In this document: positions 1 through 11,999 of the stretch, piece after piece | How positions within the stretch are numbered: the stretch's first letter is position 1 | Layout: each line of letters starts with the position of its first letter | Assembly: GCA_950097015.1 (NCBI GenBank) | Contig: CATNEN010000030.1 | Span: 2,651,001 to 2,715,000 of the forward strand | Reading direction: 5' to 3' | From: Macrostomum hystrix | Lineage: Eukaryota; Platyhelminthes; Macrostomidae | Length of the DNA stretch: 64,000 nucleotides | Program-made: the position numbers and the translations under genes | Notes under the pieces: generated by a model | The model's database searches: none | The model's input: only the letters and a program-made list of their open reading frames with translations | Told to the model about the DNA's origin: nothing

Positions 1-422
1 GTGAATATATTAGATCAGTCAGGTACAGTTGAATAGATTAGATCAGTCAGGTACAGTTGAATAGATTAGATCAGTCAGGTACAGGTGAATAGATTAGATC
101 AGTCAGGTACAGGTGAATAGATTAGATCAGTCAGGTACAGGTGAATAGATTAGATCAGTCAGGTACAGTTGAATATATTAGATCAGTCAGGTACAGTTGA
201 ATAGATTAGATCAGTCAGGTACAGGTGAATAGATTAGATCAGTCAGGTACAGGTAAATATATTAGATCAGTCAGGTACATGTGAATCGATTAGATCAGTC
301 AGGTACAGGTGAATAGATTAGATCAGTCAGGTACAGGTGAATAGATTAGATCAGTCAGGTACAGTTGAATAGATTAGATCAGTCAGGTACAGGTGAATAG
401 ATTAGATCATTCAGGTGCTGGT
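1..422. repeat. 28-bp minisatellite, about 15 copies
   Basis: Direct tandem array with a 28-bp period built on the core gatcagtcaggtac. Copies differ by a few substitutions (gaatag/gaatat, acaggt/acagtt). It runs into the left edge of the window, so its full length is unknown. There are no unique spacers and no coding sign. Confidence 0.93.
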
Positions 423-1248
423 GAATAGTCAGGTCAGGGGTGGGGAATCACAACCAGCTTAATTTTCACCTTCAAGACTAATTTCACCATAGCTGCTACC
501 TAGATACGAGTAGTGCCAATTTTAGCTAATAAATTTAAACTTGAAAAATTGGCAAGAGTTGGCAAGGTAAGACAAATTATTTCCCATTGTTTGGCTGGGA
601 TTCGAGCTCCGGACCTCTCCATTAGCACTGGGCTAAAAGCTCCCATACAACAGGAGGGGTATAGAGCTCATTTATTAGTTTACTATGGCAGATGGTGATC
701 GTGAAGGCACTTAAAGCTACAGCAAATGCAGTTCCGCTTTGCATTTGATTTTATTCTTTGTAAATAAGATCGGCTGCTCAACTATATGTACTCGCCGTTA
801 GCCAATAATAGCCGTGCAAAATTTATCGTTTATTTGCAGTTATCAATGGTTATGTAGTGGACCATTGCTTAAGAATAATATAGGTTAAAACATATGGAGC
901 ATGCGTGTCTCAGCGGCCCCTCCCATTGAGATGTTGTCGTAATGGGAAAAAACCTCTCAGTCGAATGGCCAGTTGATGTTAGGCTGCCGCCGAATAATAT
1001 GACTATAAACGAGCGATCCTTGGACATGGAGATTGCGCTCGGTCATAAAACACATCAAGCAAGCGCTTTAACAATTGTGTGCGGTGTGAGCAACGATCGA
1101 ACACGTAGAATCCATTAGCCACAGCGGCTGCGTCGCTATTTAACAGCCAACTTCCGTTTAAGAGCGGCAGTGCTTCAGCCTGAGGTCTACGAGTATCTCA
1201 CTCAGAACCATCTCCTTCTATTACAAAGCCGGACTACTCGAGCAACAC
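423..1248. other. Intergenic DNA and neuropeptide promoter region
   Basis: Apart from a tRNA-like SINE head (about 595-655) I see no gene here. The short open frame at 513-698 has no domain and overlaps the SINE head. The last 150 bases before the neuropeptide ATG hold an AT-rich TATA-like stretch (ctatttaac, 1136-1144), about 105 bases upstream of the start codon. It is a plausible but unproven core promoter. Confidence 0.4.
592..660 (-). mobile_element. tRNA-like SINE head fragment
   Basis: Read on the minus strand, this stretch contains an A-box-like element (agcccagtgctaatgg) and, about 20 bases later, a B-box-like element (gagctcgaatcccagcc). The spacing is that of a type 2 RNA polymerase III promoter. 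No complete tRNA cloverleaf is evident. I read it as the 5' head of a tRNA-derived SINE related to the complete copy at 36634-36948. Confidence 0.45.
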
Positions 1249-1728
1249 ATGCAACTCAGGGCGTTCAGTCAATCAAGAGCTTTGTTATTCGCTCTTTACC
1301 TAACTGCCTTACTGCATTACACTCACGGCACTGTAGCTGAAGATGAACTGCGTGACACACGACTGTCGCATTCCTCAAACAGAAACTCGCCCAACAACAT
1401 CGACACATCATCTGCGATCTTGCTTGACGCCCCGCGCGATCAGACGGGAGATGAGACGATAAATAAGATTGGAAGTTCGCCGAAGAGGCAGATGTTCCGC
1501 TACGGCAAGAGGCAGATGTTCCGCTACGGCAAGAGGCAGATGTTCCGCTACGGCAAGAGGCAGATGTTCCGCTACGGCAAGAGGCAGATGTTCCGCTACG
1601 GCAAGAGGCAGATGTTCCGCTACGGCAAGAGGCAGATGTACCGCTACGGCAAGAGGCAGATGTTCCGCTACGGCAAGAGGCAAATTTTCGCTCCGGAATC
1701 TATCAATGCTAGGACTGAGGCAGAATAA
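1249..1728 (+). CDS. Amidated neuropeptide precursor with eight QMFRY/QMYRY-amide copies
   Basis: A 159-residue secreted precursor. Residues 1 to about 27 form a signal peptide (hydrophobic LLFALYLTALLHY, likely cleavage near THG). An acidic spacer follows, and from residue 81 there are eight back-to-back copies of an octapeptide unit: seven QMFRYGKR and, as seventh copy, one QMYRYGKR. Each unit carries the Lys-Arg prohormone convertase site and a Gly amide donor. Expected products are pentapeptides ending in Arg-Tyr-amide, with N-terminal Gln able to cyclise to pyroglutamate. R-Y-amide endings occur in RYamide and some FMRFamide-like peptides; which family this belongs to is inference. The tail after the last KR is a short non-peptide end. 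The reading frame is intronless here. Long frames antisense to or overlapping the repeat are shadows. Confidence 0.9.
   Translation: MQLRAFSQSRALLFALYLTALLHYTHGTVAEDELRDTRLSHSSNRNSPNNIDTSSAILLDAPRDQTGDETINKIGSSPKRQMFRYGKRQMFRYGKRQMFRYGKRQMFRYGKRQMFRYGKRQMFRYGKRQMYRYGKRQMFRYGKRQIFAPESINARTEAE
1489..1680 (+). repeat. 24-bp coding tandem repeat of the neuropeptide gene
   Basis: Eight exact-length 24-bp units encode the eight peptide copies. Apart from a single F-to-Y codon change in unit seven (1633-1656), the units are essentially identical even at synonymous sites. That implies recent amplification or ongoing homogenisation. Confidence 0.93.
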
Positions 1729-3434
1729 CTACTTTTGTTTTAGTTGTGGAGAAACTATTTTCGAAAATTTGATTCGATATCAGAATACTGACGAACTCAA
1801 AGCGCCATCCATAAAATATACGGACAGGATGTTGCTACTCAGGGCTATAGAGCCCATATGCTACGACAGTTGTCGGGTCATTGTGACTTAGGACGTCTTC
1901 CTTTAAGACGTTATTTACGTATCTTGCATTCAGCTTGCTACTGTGAGTAGCATAAAGCGCTATATGCTGTTTCTGCAATTGTAGACCACAGACTACAGAC
2001 TCCCTTTGGATCAGATCAGTACGAAATTGACTGGCAGATAGCTGACACAACAATATGAACTAAAAGTACAAATCTGTTTAAGCTACGTCAACCTTGTAGC
2101 TGACGGTCATACTCCTGGAGCTGGGAAGGGACTATAACTGGCATCATTAGTAACAGCAAAAGTGCAACACTGGGTAGGTTTAGTCCGCAGTTCGAAAATC
2201 CTATTGCAGTAGAAAGATAAATGTCAGCTGTGGTTTTGCTAGCTGAATACTAACTAGTAACTATAACACCCCTTTAACCTAAATAACTGGAGCCTCGACA
2301 TAAGCGCCACGATGCACCATCTAGGTAAAACAAGGAAACACCAAAAACCACAAGGAAAAAGCAAAGGAGTTTTTTTCAAAACAGAAATAGGCAATATTTA
2401 AAACTACTAACTTTTCAGGTAATCTGCTGAGCCATATACTAACAGCAATTAGTCAAATAAGTTGTACAGGTGTAACGAAAATATACAAGTTAATATCAGA
2501 CTGTACACCAGGATATAATGACATAAAACATTGAATAATAATATATGTTTCACCTGCACATTGGGTCTTCGGTCGGAGCTGGGCATATTTAGCAACCGCG
2601 GGTGTAAAATCAAAGGCAAGTGCGAGGCCGTGATGCCTAAAGCTAGAAAAATATTTGAATTCGAGCGCGCTGAAACGTCACAGCTAATTTTTAAAAAGAC
2701 GAAAAAAACAAACAAAAAACTGCGGTGAGGCACAGAACAGGGTGGCAGCAAAACCAAGCTCTCTCAATGCCTCTGTCAGTTCCTACGGCACCTCCTGCCA
2801 CCACCGGCGAAAACTTAGTCGTGGGTAGCAACCAGGACATTCGCGCGAAACATCGGGCGGACGGTCAGGGGCTCCATGGCAACGAAATAAAGGCAACATA
2901 AAATTAGCGAAATCTTACTTTTCCATCTTTCTTCGCCGCATAAATTAGTAGCGCTTGTTATTGTTAGAAATGGAAGCAAAATTTACAGTCAATATACAAT
3001 TATAGTGAATTGAAATCGGTGCACTTTCATTTTATTGAAGTCGAGCATAGTCAAGGCAAGAAAATGAAGAGCATCTCTACATGGGAGGCCATGACAGACC
3101 ATCATCCCTAATTTATTTAAGAGGTGTAACACCCTGCTTATCAGATTTTTAAATCGTAGGTTCCTATTTACAAGGACGCAGTTTCTGCTGTACACAATTA
3201 AAACTGTAAAAAATCAAACAAAAACAAAAATAAATTTATGGGACTGTGTCTCTAACTAAACTAATTTTAGGTCATAATTAGTAAGTAAATATGTACAAGA
3301 ATTTTAAACTTTTCATTGCTTAAAAGTTGACAAGGAAGGTGTACAAAAGTTCATTATATATCTTAGACTGTTTTCCATTGATCTAATCACAGGTAACAAA
3401 AATATACTAGACTCCATTGTATTTGTCTGTCAAA
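1729..3434. other. Gene-free intergenic stretch
   Basis: It lies between the neuropeptide stop and the 3' end of the mitochondrial carrier gene, which reads toward it from the right. It is AT-rich, with no domain-bearing open frame. Small open frames at 1835-2053, 2449-2757 and 2989-3195 have no recognisable content. It probably holds the 3' UTRs of both flanking genes. Confidence 0.5.
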
Positions 3435-6400
3435 TCAAAGCAGCATGCCGTTAGTGCGAAAGAAATGCAGCGCACCCTCGTAGGTGGTCAGCACAATGCA
3501 AGTGTTGGGAATCTGGCGCACGAAATGGGTCAGCAGGCCCTTGTAGAGAGCGCGAAAACCTTCCTCTTTTACTACTAGGCGCGCTGTCTGCACCAGGCCG
3601 GTGTACTTTGAGCCCTCCTGGCGTAGGCGGGTCCGCAGCACCTCTGCAATGCCAGTTTTGGTAGGGATGGTACTATAAATTTAAAAAGGATATTATTAAG
3701 CTTGGAAATTAGTGTAGAACTTGAATAATTGAAGAAATGTATAACTTTTAACACGAAAACGCACATTATACTACTTATGATCTTATCTACGCCTTGAAAT
3801 GGTTAGCTGGTATCCTGGAAAATTAATGATACAGGCTTATAGAAACTGACACATAAAAGTATGTTTTCTTCTGTGTGATCAATCAAATATAAGCTACTAA
3901 AATACTTGTTGTGCTTGTGCGCATAGCAAATACGCAAAGCGAACTCGAATGAACTCTTAATGCCCAGTGGAAATTGAAACAGTGTATAACCCCCCCACAC
4001 GCGCGTGTTTGCGTGTGCACGCGGTCAGCGAGTGTTTATTTGCTATTTTTAGCAACGACTGCGAAACCCCAGTCGAAAATCCAAGGTCGCAAAATGGGAC
4101 TGGCTGGGGTTCGCTGGGGGGAGTTTCCGCTCTTCAATAGTTGAAAGGGAAGGAAAATACACTTGTGAGAGACACTCTGAAGCAGAATGATGACTACAAT
4201 ACAAATGATGCCCGAGAAGATATTAATTGCTTGTTAAATGTGACCAGGAGTATTATTTTACAATTTGGCAAGACTAAAATATACTCAAATTATTAAGGCG
4301 TCATGTTGAGTGCGCATGAGAAAACTTTGGACTTTATAATTCGGCACTTTAGATTGGCAGTGCTGTCCTGACTGGCCATTAGTGTCAAACTGTTAATTAT
4401 GATTTACAAAAATAGTAATTACGAAATAGACAACTGAACGTAGTGTCGTTTTATTCAATTAGAGCCGTGTATTGAATTATCATTGCTATATTTAGATACC
4501 CAGAAGAACTCACCGTGTGGGTAGCAGAACACGGTGACTGTGGACTTTGAGAACATGCTGGCCATGGTGCAGAACACCATTTCGTCAGCCCGACTGACTC
4601 CGCCGTGGCTAGGCATACTACTGTCTGCGTTAGCACGCCCGTCGGCTCCGCGCGACCAGCTGATGAGGCTGCGCTTCAGGTGCTCGTACAGAACGAAATG
4701 CAGCGATGTCTCAAGTATTCCCAAATAGGAGGCCTGGATGCCTTTATAGAAGCCCATTGGTCCGTGCTTGGACCAGACATCTCGAGCGCAGCGCCACACC
4801 GACAGGGGATTGGCGGACGGCCTGGATTGCAGGATTGTGGGATTGCAGTTGGGATTGTAGATATGGGAGTTTCAAAAGAGAGAGCTTCAAAAGTGGGATT
4901 GTAAAGACAGGGATACAAAAATGGGATTGTAGAGACAGGGATACAAAAATGGGATTGTAGAGACAGGGATACAAAAGTGGTATACGCACTGGCTTATATA
5001 CAAAAATACTACGTCCAATATAGTTTTGTCTAGAATTATTCAGAAATGAAATTTAGGACAAAAAATATCCACACACCCAAACAAGAGCAGTCGGACTTAA
5101 CAAAAAATATATAAGCCAGAAAATAAAACAAAAAAACAATGAATGAATGAGCTAGGCTAGGTTTGAACACATCTGATGTCTCTACTCAAACAGAATGGTG
5201 GAAGAGACAGAGGTTAGAGAGTTCTAAGACAGCAAGCTCCGATAATATAATAGCGCAAATATCAGAATAATATGAAAACTGAGTTGAACTGCTCAAAGCA
5301 CGTGATTTGAGCTGGAGACTTTAGAAGGCCGGAACGGGGGGCTTGGCGATAGAAGCAGCGGTGGTCTAATGCAATTGAGAACTAGTCCCAAACTAACGCA
5401 CTAGAATACGTCTTTCTCTACTTAGCTAAAACTTTAGCCAGCCCAAATAGGTCTTCAATGGAGAGTTAAACACTGCTTTTAATGCGCATATTTAATAATT
5501 TTAAGTCTGCCTTTCCTAGCCAAGAGTGCAAATATTTCAAATAGCAAACTGGTTATTGCATGAGTAACACACTGGCTCTGACAACTCATACACAACTTTA
5601 TGATTATATCTTAAGCAAATGAGCAAAAAAGCAAATTCTAAATTACTTTTTTTCTCTAAAAAAAGCCGTTCCACACAAAAAAACTTTAAACTGATACTGA
5701 TTCTTTATCTTAAAAATGCTTTCTTGCAGGTAAACGCTCATTTTATCAAGCTGTTTTAAAAGCTAAATAACTGTAACATACCCTTTAAGTATAGCAGGCA
5801 AACTCTAGCACTGTCCTTCAGGCTTCAGCGGGACCCACCCACTGTCCTTCAGGCTTCAGCGGGACTCACCTACTGTCCCTCAGGCTTCAGCGGGACCCAC
5901 CCACTGTCCTTCAGGCTTCAGTGGGATTCACCACCTGTCCTTCAGGATTCAGTGGGATTCATTACCTGTCCTTCGGTATTCAGTGGGATTCACCACCTGT
6001 CCTTCAGGCTTCAGTGGGATTCACCACCTGTCCTTCAGGATTCAGTGGGATTCACCACCTGTCCCTCAGGCTTCAGTGGGATTCACCACCTGTCCTTCAG
6101 GATTCAGTGGGATTCATTACCTGTCCTTCGGTATTCAGTGGGATTCACCACCTGTCCTTCAGGCTTCAGTGGGATTCACCACCTGTCCTTCAGGATTCAG
6201 TGGGATTCACCACCTGTCCCTCAGGCTTCAGTGGGATTCACCACCTGTCATTCAGGATTCAGTGGGATTCATTTCCTGTCCATCAGTATTCAGTGGGATT
6301 CACCACCTGTACCTCAGGCTTCAGTGGGATTCACCACCTGTCCTTCAGGATTCAGTGGGATTCATTACCTGTCCTTCGGTATTCAGTGGGATTCACCACC

Positions 6401-8004
6401 TGTCCTTCAGGCTTCAGCTCGCCGCGCTGAAGCTGTCGTGATTTTCTAATAACCAAAAAAGCGGCCGTGCCTTTTAATTCTTTAACCGGAAAGAAAAAAG
6501 TTATTTTCTAAGATAGATATACTCTTTTGGCTAATCCTCATGTTTATTTATTAGATTCTGTCCCATCCATTCAGGGTGATAGTAGGGGCGATCACTCACG
6601 ACTGATCCAGCTGTAGGCGAGTCTTCACGAACCAAATCGGGTTGGTCACAGTCGACGATACAAAGCTGGAAAACGAGGCAGCCAGCACAACATTACTGTG
6701 CGAGCCCTTCGGGCAGAGATCCGAGAACAGCTCCTGGCCATTGAAATAGGCGCTGAAGTAGATGGCACGTGAGGGCAGCACGCCCAGCACTGTCATGCTC
6801 AGGCCTTTGAATAGCGCCCGAAATCCTTCAACGTGTTGAATGTGTCGCAGGCACTGGTAGATTGACAGGTGCGACTGGCTGCCAACAGCAGCCGGCGCGC
6901 CAATCTGGACTCGATGATGCCGCTGCTGATGGGTGCCATTAATTACGGCCGATGCAGCGCCTGGGAACAGCTTCATCAGAGGAGACTGCGTGCCGCCGAA
7001 ACGAATTGGGCCGCCGCTGCTGCCTGCACCACCGGCGCCACCATTCCAGGAATTCACCGAGCCCTGCAGTCGAGTCTTCACCACTTCAAGCGGTGAGGTG
7101 ACAATGGCACCAACAGTGCCAGCGAATCTAAAATATCATGTAGCAAGGATAAATTAACTTGATTGAGAAAATGCCCTGTCAATTTGTATATATTTTGTAA
7201 GCTTTCTGATTAATTGATTTGTTTACTAGGCTTAATTTAAAGCTAAAAGCCGATTGACCTAAGATCTATTGAAGCTGCAAAAAATTAAGAGCCATAGCTA
7301 TATCAACTATATTTATCAATTGCATTGGGCCTTCTATTTAACATAGCAGTTACAGTGAATATAAAAACAAAAAACACTGCCTTAAATTATTTGCTTTTGT
7401 TCCATTAGCTATTAATTGATGCCAAGTGTCCAATTTCATATTATGGCTATACTAAGCCCTATATGAAATTAGGTCTAGAATAACAAGAATAACCAGCTTA
7501 GTAGCCTCAGTTGAGATAATACAAAAATACTGTTTCATACATTCAATCTTTTAGGGCCTTGTGTAACCACATGATAGGTTCTAAGATACTAATATGATGA
7601 ATCAATTTATATATAAAATAACAGCATTTCATAGGTGCTAAAGCTCAAATTTTTATCAATATAGACCTAAATAATTGAGCTAAGCTAAATTAAGCTAAAT
7701 AAGTAAGCTAATAATTATTTTAGCTTAACAAACAAATTAATGAAAACATAATCAATGCCAGATTTTAAATAAGATTAAAAAAGAGCCAGGGCTAGGCTAG
7801 GCTTATTTATTAAAGAAAAATCAGTTGGAATAGACTTAGGCCTAGTAGTTCTCACTTTCTACTAAGAATTATATTTATATATTTGTGTATTAAATTTAAC
7901 ATTCAGGCCTAGCTCCAACTATAATATATATCTGATCATATTATTCAATTGCCCCAAACTTACCCTCCAGCAATGAGATGAGCAGCACTTCCATCCAAAA
8001 CCAT
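3435..8004 (-). CDS. SLC25A36: Mitochondrial pyrimidine nucleotide carrier (SLC25A33/36 type)
   Basis: Minus-strand gene with coding exons 8004-7964, 7127-6600, 4821-4514 and 3643-3435. All junctions are GT-AG with matching phase, giving about 361 residues. All three mitochondrial-carrier signatures are present: SPLEVVKTR (residues 25-33), NPIWFVKTR before the exon 2/3 junction, and YPHEVLRTR formed across the exon 3/4 junction. The tryptophan in the second signature and the overall match (APSRAIYF-like [25 protein letters not shown] at the end) are typical of SLC25A33/36, which exchange pyrimidine nucleotides across the inner mitochondrial membrane. It is longer than human SLC25A36 because of a Gly/Ser-rich insertion after the first helix (around residues 36-80). 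Introns 2 and 3 are large, and both downstream introns carry minisatellites. The start [14 protein letters not shown] aligns with the family N-terminus. Confidence 0.92.
4845..4982. repeat. Short 28-bp tandem repeat in carrier intron
   Basis: About three copies of a 28-bp unit with the core gagacagggatacaaaa, preceded by a degenerate partial copy. It lies in the intron immediately upstream (in transcript sense) of the third coding exon of the mitochondrial carrier. Confidence 0.7.
5805..6420. repeat. 31-bp minisatellite in carrier intron
   Basis: About 20 copies of a 31-bp unit, core ttcagtgggattcacc, with variants at a few positions. Because 31 is not a multiple of three and the unit lacks stops, all three plus-strand frames stay open (about 5921-6449). 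These frames are artefacts of the repeat. The array sits in the intron between exons 2 and 3 of the mitochondrial carrier. Confidence 0.93.
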
Positions 8005-9635
8005 GTTTCATGCTTCTTGGGTTGATGAATTGTTTACTATGGTCGAGTTGCAACCATAAAATCTAGCTTGATTAACTTCAAATAGTACTTATGGTTAGAA
8101 AAATATAGGCCTAACTAGATTTGGGTCTAAAGACTGGAATTTTCTGTTAGGCCCTAGTTAACTAAAAACTAGATCCTGGCTAAAAAACAATATAGTATTT
8201 TACAAATACAGTTAACAATCAATATATATTTTACTACTTGCAGCCTAACTGCCTAAAGCAAAGGGACTGGATTTGAGTGACAACAAACACAACAAATTAC
8301 AAGTATACACTTAATGACATAAGTCAGTGGGACTAAAAGTGTAGTGTAGTAGCTATATATAGAATTTATACTCGTATTTTAATCCAGAATTCGTACAGTT
8401 ACACTAGACTAGTCCCTAGAGGTAGAGCTATGCTAAAATCTCTTGTATCTGAACTAATGGTAAGCTAGCAAAAGGATTTGAACTTCTAATCGTAGTCGGA
8501 GAACGACTAGTGCATATTACTGGGGACGGGGAGCCACGTTATAAGTAAATACATCACATCTGAACATCACGCAGTCAGTGGCTGATCGTATAGCGTAGCT
8601 CATAGCCGATTGGATGTAGGAAAGCGTGCTGACTTCTGACGACCTTGAAGTGGTTTAAAAATAGATTCTCTATGTAATACACAGCATTTAGCAATTTAAA
8701 AAAAATCTGACGCATTTAATTTTTCTTAGTACACATTTCTGCACGAATTTCTAATTTCCCAATGCGTTGACTCATTCATTTGTATTTTGTTAAAACATAT
8801 AATTCAATGCTTCTTTATGCCGTCGGTCCATATTGATGACTTCTAACCACGATTCTAACCACTGTTTTTGCTATTTCGTATATTTTAATGATTCCAAAAC
8901 AAATTAAATTACTGATAAATGTCGCAGACCCGCGCCTCCGTACCGACAGTAAACGAAGCAACATCACATACAAAATTAGCATAAACTTGTTCCAAATAAA
9001 AAAGTCTAACATTGTAGCTTAATTTTTTCTGTTGCAAAATTTAATTAGCACATTGTCACTATAAAATCGTAGATAAACTTAATTATGCTTGAAGAAGAAT
9101 GAGTGCATATTCAATCCAAAGAACTTTGTAGTTTTAGTTATACTAACAGTTGGTAGTGTACTATACTGATACACTTATACACTATACACACTATACACTG
9201 ATACACTATATATCTGTGTACGTTATACGAGCATACTACAGTGGTCCTTGATTAACTCCTAGATTGTCACATTTTAATCACCCAGTGTCATCTGTAGGTT
9301 CGGTTGTCACCGTAAAGTAATACATATTGGATCATGTTTTTACTTGAACGATCTACATGCACATAGGCTTCTTGATGTTAAAGGGCGATATTAATATCGT
9401 CGAATCACGAAAGGAGTCACACTATACAGTTGAATTTTACTTAAAACCGAAGTTTTTATAAATCAGCTACATTTTTATGTCCCGTTCAATGCTGAGCTTA
9501 AGCAAGAATGCGCATGTTCATATGATATTACTTGTCAAAGTAATAAAGTAATAATAATATAACTCGTGCATTTGTAAATCCTTGAAATTCCTCTTGTGGC
9601 TTTTGCGCGATATATTCTTTCGAAAACAAGATCCT
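8005..9635. other. AT-rich intergenic DNA upstream of the carrier gene
   Basis: This holds the 5' flank of the mitochondrial carrier gene and AT-rich sequence without a domain-bearing frame. The minus frame at 8815-9012 is hydrophobic but short and unsupported. A tandem cacta/ctatac simple-sequence patch occurs near 9175-9210. Confidence 0.4.
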
Positions 9636-9740
9636 GGACTGAACAGCCGTGCGCAGCCTTCAGATCTGTGCGCAATAGCTGCAGCTGTGCTGTCTGCTGC
9701 ACATGTGGCCCGATTGGGGCAGGTGTAATAAATTACGAGT
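9636..9740 (+). mobile_element. SINE family A, 3' fragment
   Basis: It matches the 3' half of the complete SINE at 36634-36948 (shared blocks gcagccttcagat, agctgc-ggctgtgctgtc, attggggcaggtgtaat). The tRNA-like head is absent, so this is a 5'-truncated insertion. The open frame 9596-9967 that covers it is a by-product. Confidence 0.8.
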
Positions 9741-10208
9741 TAGTACGAATTATCCGGTTATTAAATTATGATTACTCGCGTGTAAAAGTAAAATGTATAG
9801 CATCGTATCATTTATCATGCGTTACATGCATACGAGCGTGCTTTTGTAAAGTCAATTGTGAAAATTGCAGTAAAGTGTCTCTTACTCGCAAATGCGCTGC
9901 AATCAGTAGTCAAGTGCGCAATTTTTCGAATATTGGAGCGCAATATACAGTATATGCGTGCCAATAACGGAAGAGTGTATAATTTAGTCCTAACGCACTT
10001 AAACAAGAGTGCTATAGCAACATACATACGTTCTCAGTAACACAGCTACAATTTATAATTATCTAAACTTTTAATATAGCGAACAGTTCTAACCTATAGC
10101 GACTACACGCTGCATGTAGTTCTGATTAATGATTCATTTTCTGAATTATTGTTAGTGTTATTTCAGCGCGAGCGAAACTGCTAATCGATAAGTTAATAAT
10201 GTTGTCTG
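9741..10208. other. Intergenic DNA, nothing recognised
   Basis: The sequence between the SINE fragment and the transposon is AT-rich. It has short open frames on both strands and no homology I can name. Confidence 0.35.
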
Positions 10209-10212
10209 TCTA

Positions 10213-10523
10213 CACCTTTTTTCCATTCTATTTTGGCAATCGTACAATCAAAGTCAAAATCTTTCCATTCAATTCAGACAGTTTATGGTAGTTCTTGGCC
10301 GGACGTGCATTCAATTCCGAAAAATATGCTTTCAAAAGCGATAATTTTCAAACAAAGCAAACAAGCTACCACGAGAAACCGAAACTTTGCAAGAAATTCA
10401 AACAATTTGCAATCAATTCCGACAGTTGGCTATGAATTGGCTTTTTCTGTCCTCCTATCTATGGCTCATACTGCGAAATTTCCAATCAATTCCGACAAAT
10501 TTCAATCTATTTAGACTAGCCAT
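10213..10523 (+). repeat. Left terminal inverted repeat of the Tc1-like element
   Basis: It pairs as reverse complement with 12000-12330. The outer ~120 bases are nearly identical between arms (gacagtttatggtagttc is shared exactly). Confidence 0.88.
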
Positions 10524-10640
10524 TGGAGTACATACTACATGTACTGTAAATTTACAGTATACTTCAAAATGCAACAGAACAGCTAAAACTGGAACAGTCA
10601 GCAGAGTTCATGAGGTTCATAAAGATTCAGTTGTCAGATT

Positions 10641-11702
10641 TTAGCCATCAATCGGCACTTCCGCAATGCAGCGCGGTACATAAGTCAGACAATGGTTGTA
10701 CCAAAAAGCCGTGCAGTTGGCTCCGGTGACGACGTTTACAGTACTATTAGTTACTCCCTCAAGCATATCACGCCGATATGCTGCTTTGGTTCGTCCAGAA
10801 AGTGCTTGCTGGTCGGGGTTCAGAAAGGCGTCGATGTTTGTGGCTAGCTCGACTTTAATCGCAGCCTTCCAAGCCGATATCGCATTCTCGACGGGTGTCA
10901 GGAATGGGCTATAGGGAGGCAGGCGTCGCATCTCGATAACTCCTGGAAGTTCCTGATCTTCTCCATCGTTATGACTACTTACGTTGTCATAAATGACAAA
11001 GGCTGGCTGGTTGAATGCTTCTTGTATGTTGCCGACCAAGATGAATTAAGAAATTCCGCGAATCTTTCTTTTGTCATGCCGGTTGGGTACGTCTGCATGG
11101 AAGTGCAGTACTCCGATACCAGGTGAAACTGCACAACAGACCGTCAGTCGTGGGCCCTTCGATCCTGCAACACGCCGATATGCTCTCTGACCCTGTTGAG
11201 CACGGCCCTGCGACCTCCGTGTCCAGCAGTCGAACCCAAATTCGTCGACGTTAACTTTCGGTCGGTTTACAACTTCAGCTGAACACCACCATTCGCAATA
11301 GGCACGACGCAGTTGCAAATTAGCTGGTGAGTTTCGGTCTACTGGCTGGTCTCTTAGCAACTTAGTGGTGTAGAGCATTCCGTCTAGATGACGACTGACT
11401 GTAGAAATTGCTACTTCGGGTTTTTCAGGAAAGCGAGCATGAAGGCCAGTCTTCAGTTCGGCTAGAGTAACACTGGTGTTAACTTGAATCGAATCTTCAA
11501 GAAAATCCAACATCTCTTGATCCACTCTCACATGCTTGGGACCTCCTTTTGGCATTTTAGCTGGCCTTCCGCTTTTCACAATTGTACACGCCGTTGTTCG
11601 CTTGATGCCCATTGCTCGAGCAAGATGCACAAAATCGTCTCCGTTTGCGTGTGCGTCGATGAACCTCTGCCGATCGTTGTCACTCACTTTTGCATTCAGC
11701 AT
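10641..11702 (-). pseudogene. Tc1/mariner-like transposase broken by one in-frame stop
   Basis: On the minus strand the frame from the ATG at 11702 to the stop at 10641 would encode about 353 residues, normal for Tc1-type transposases. A single TAA at 11048-11046 interrupts it with no change of frame. Before the stop are a helix-turn-helix (VHLARAMGIKRTTACTIVKSG) and the first catalytic acidic motif (VDEFGFD). After it come YDNVSSHN, with the second Asp, and PPYSPFLTPVENAISAWK, with the third acidic residue (Glu) about 32 residues after the second Asp. The open frame extends upstream to 11741 without an ATG. The autonomous function is lost unless the stop is a sequencing error or is suppressed. 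The intact terminal repeats could still be mobilised in trans. Confidence 0.88.
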
Positions 11703-11999
11703 TACGAGCGTATTCTTGAGGTCTTCTTCTGTACAATACAATTCTATTCAAAAAGCTATTCTGTCAAATGAAATGGTACCCATACTTAAATTTCAATTTT
11801 TTCTCTTCATGATGTGTCTATGGCATTGGGTCATGGCCCCATCCAACCTCAATAGTTGGAAAAAAACTTTCGTTTCTGTTCGTTGCAAAAGTACAGAGTA
11901 TATGTGCAAGGCTAAATCTATGGGTGTTCCGAATCTCCAAGTTTCTCTCCATAATGTGTCTATGGCATTTAGCCCTGGCCCCACCCAAAGTAAAAAGTA

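Noticed and set aside
1-422. Possible CRISPR array (28-bp repeat)
   Set aside because: Units are directly adjacent with no spacers; it is a minisatellite.
1408-1891. Open frames opposite and offset to the neuropeptide repeat (e.g. L-P-L-A-V-A-E-H repeats)
   Set aside because: They are translations of the same 24-bp unit in other frames; only the frame with signal peptide, KR sites and amide glycines makes biological sense.
5921-6449. Three overlapping plus-strand ORFs of over 150 codons
   Set aside because: A stop-free 31-bp unit opens all three frames; the region is an intron of the mitochondrial carrier.
9596-9967. 123-codon Cys-rich ORF
   Set aside because: Its Cys-rich part is the SINE-A fragment; the remainder has no recognisable content.
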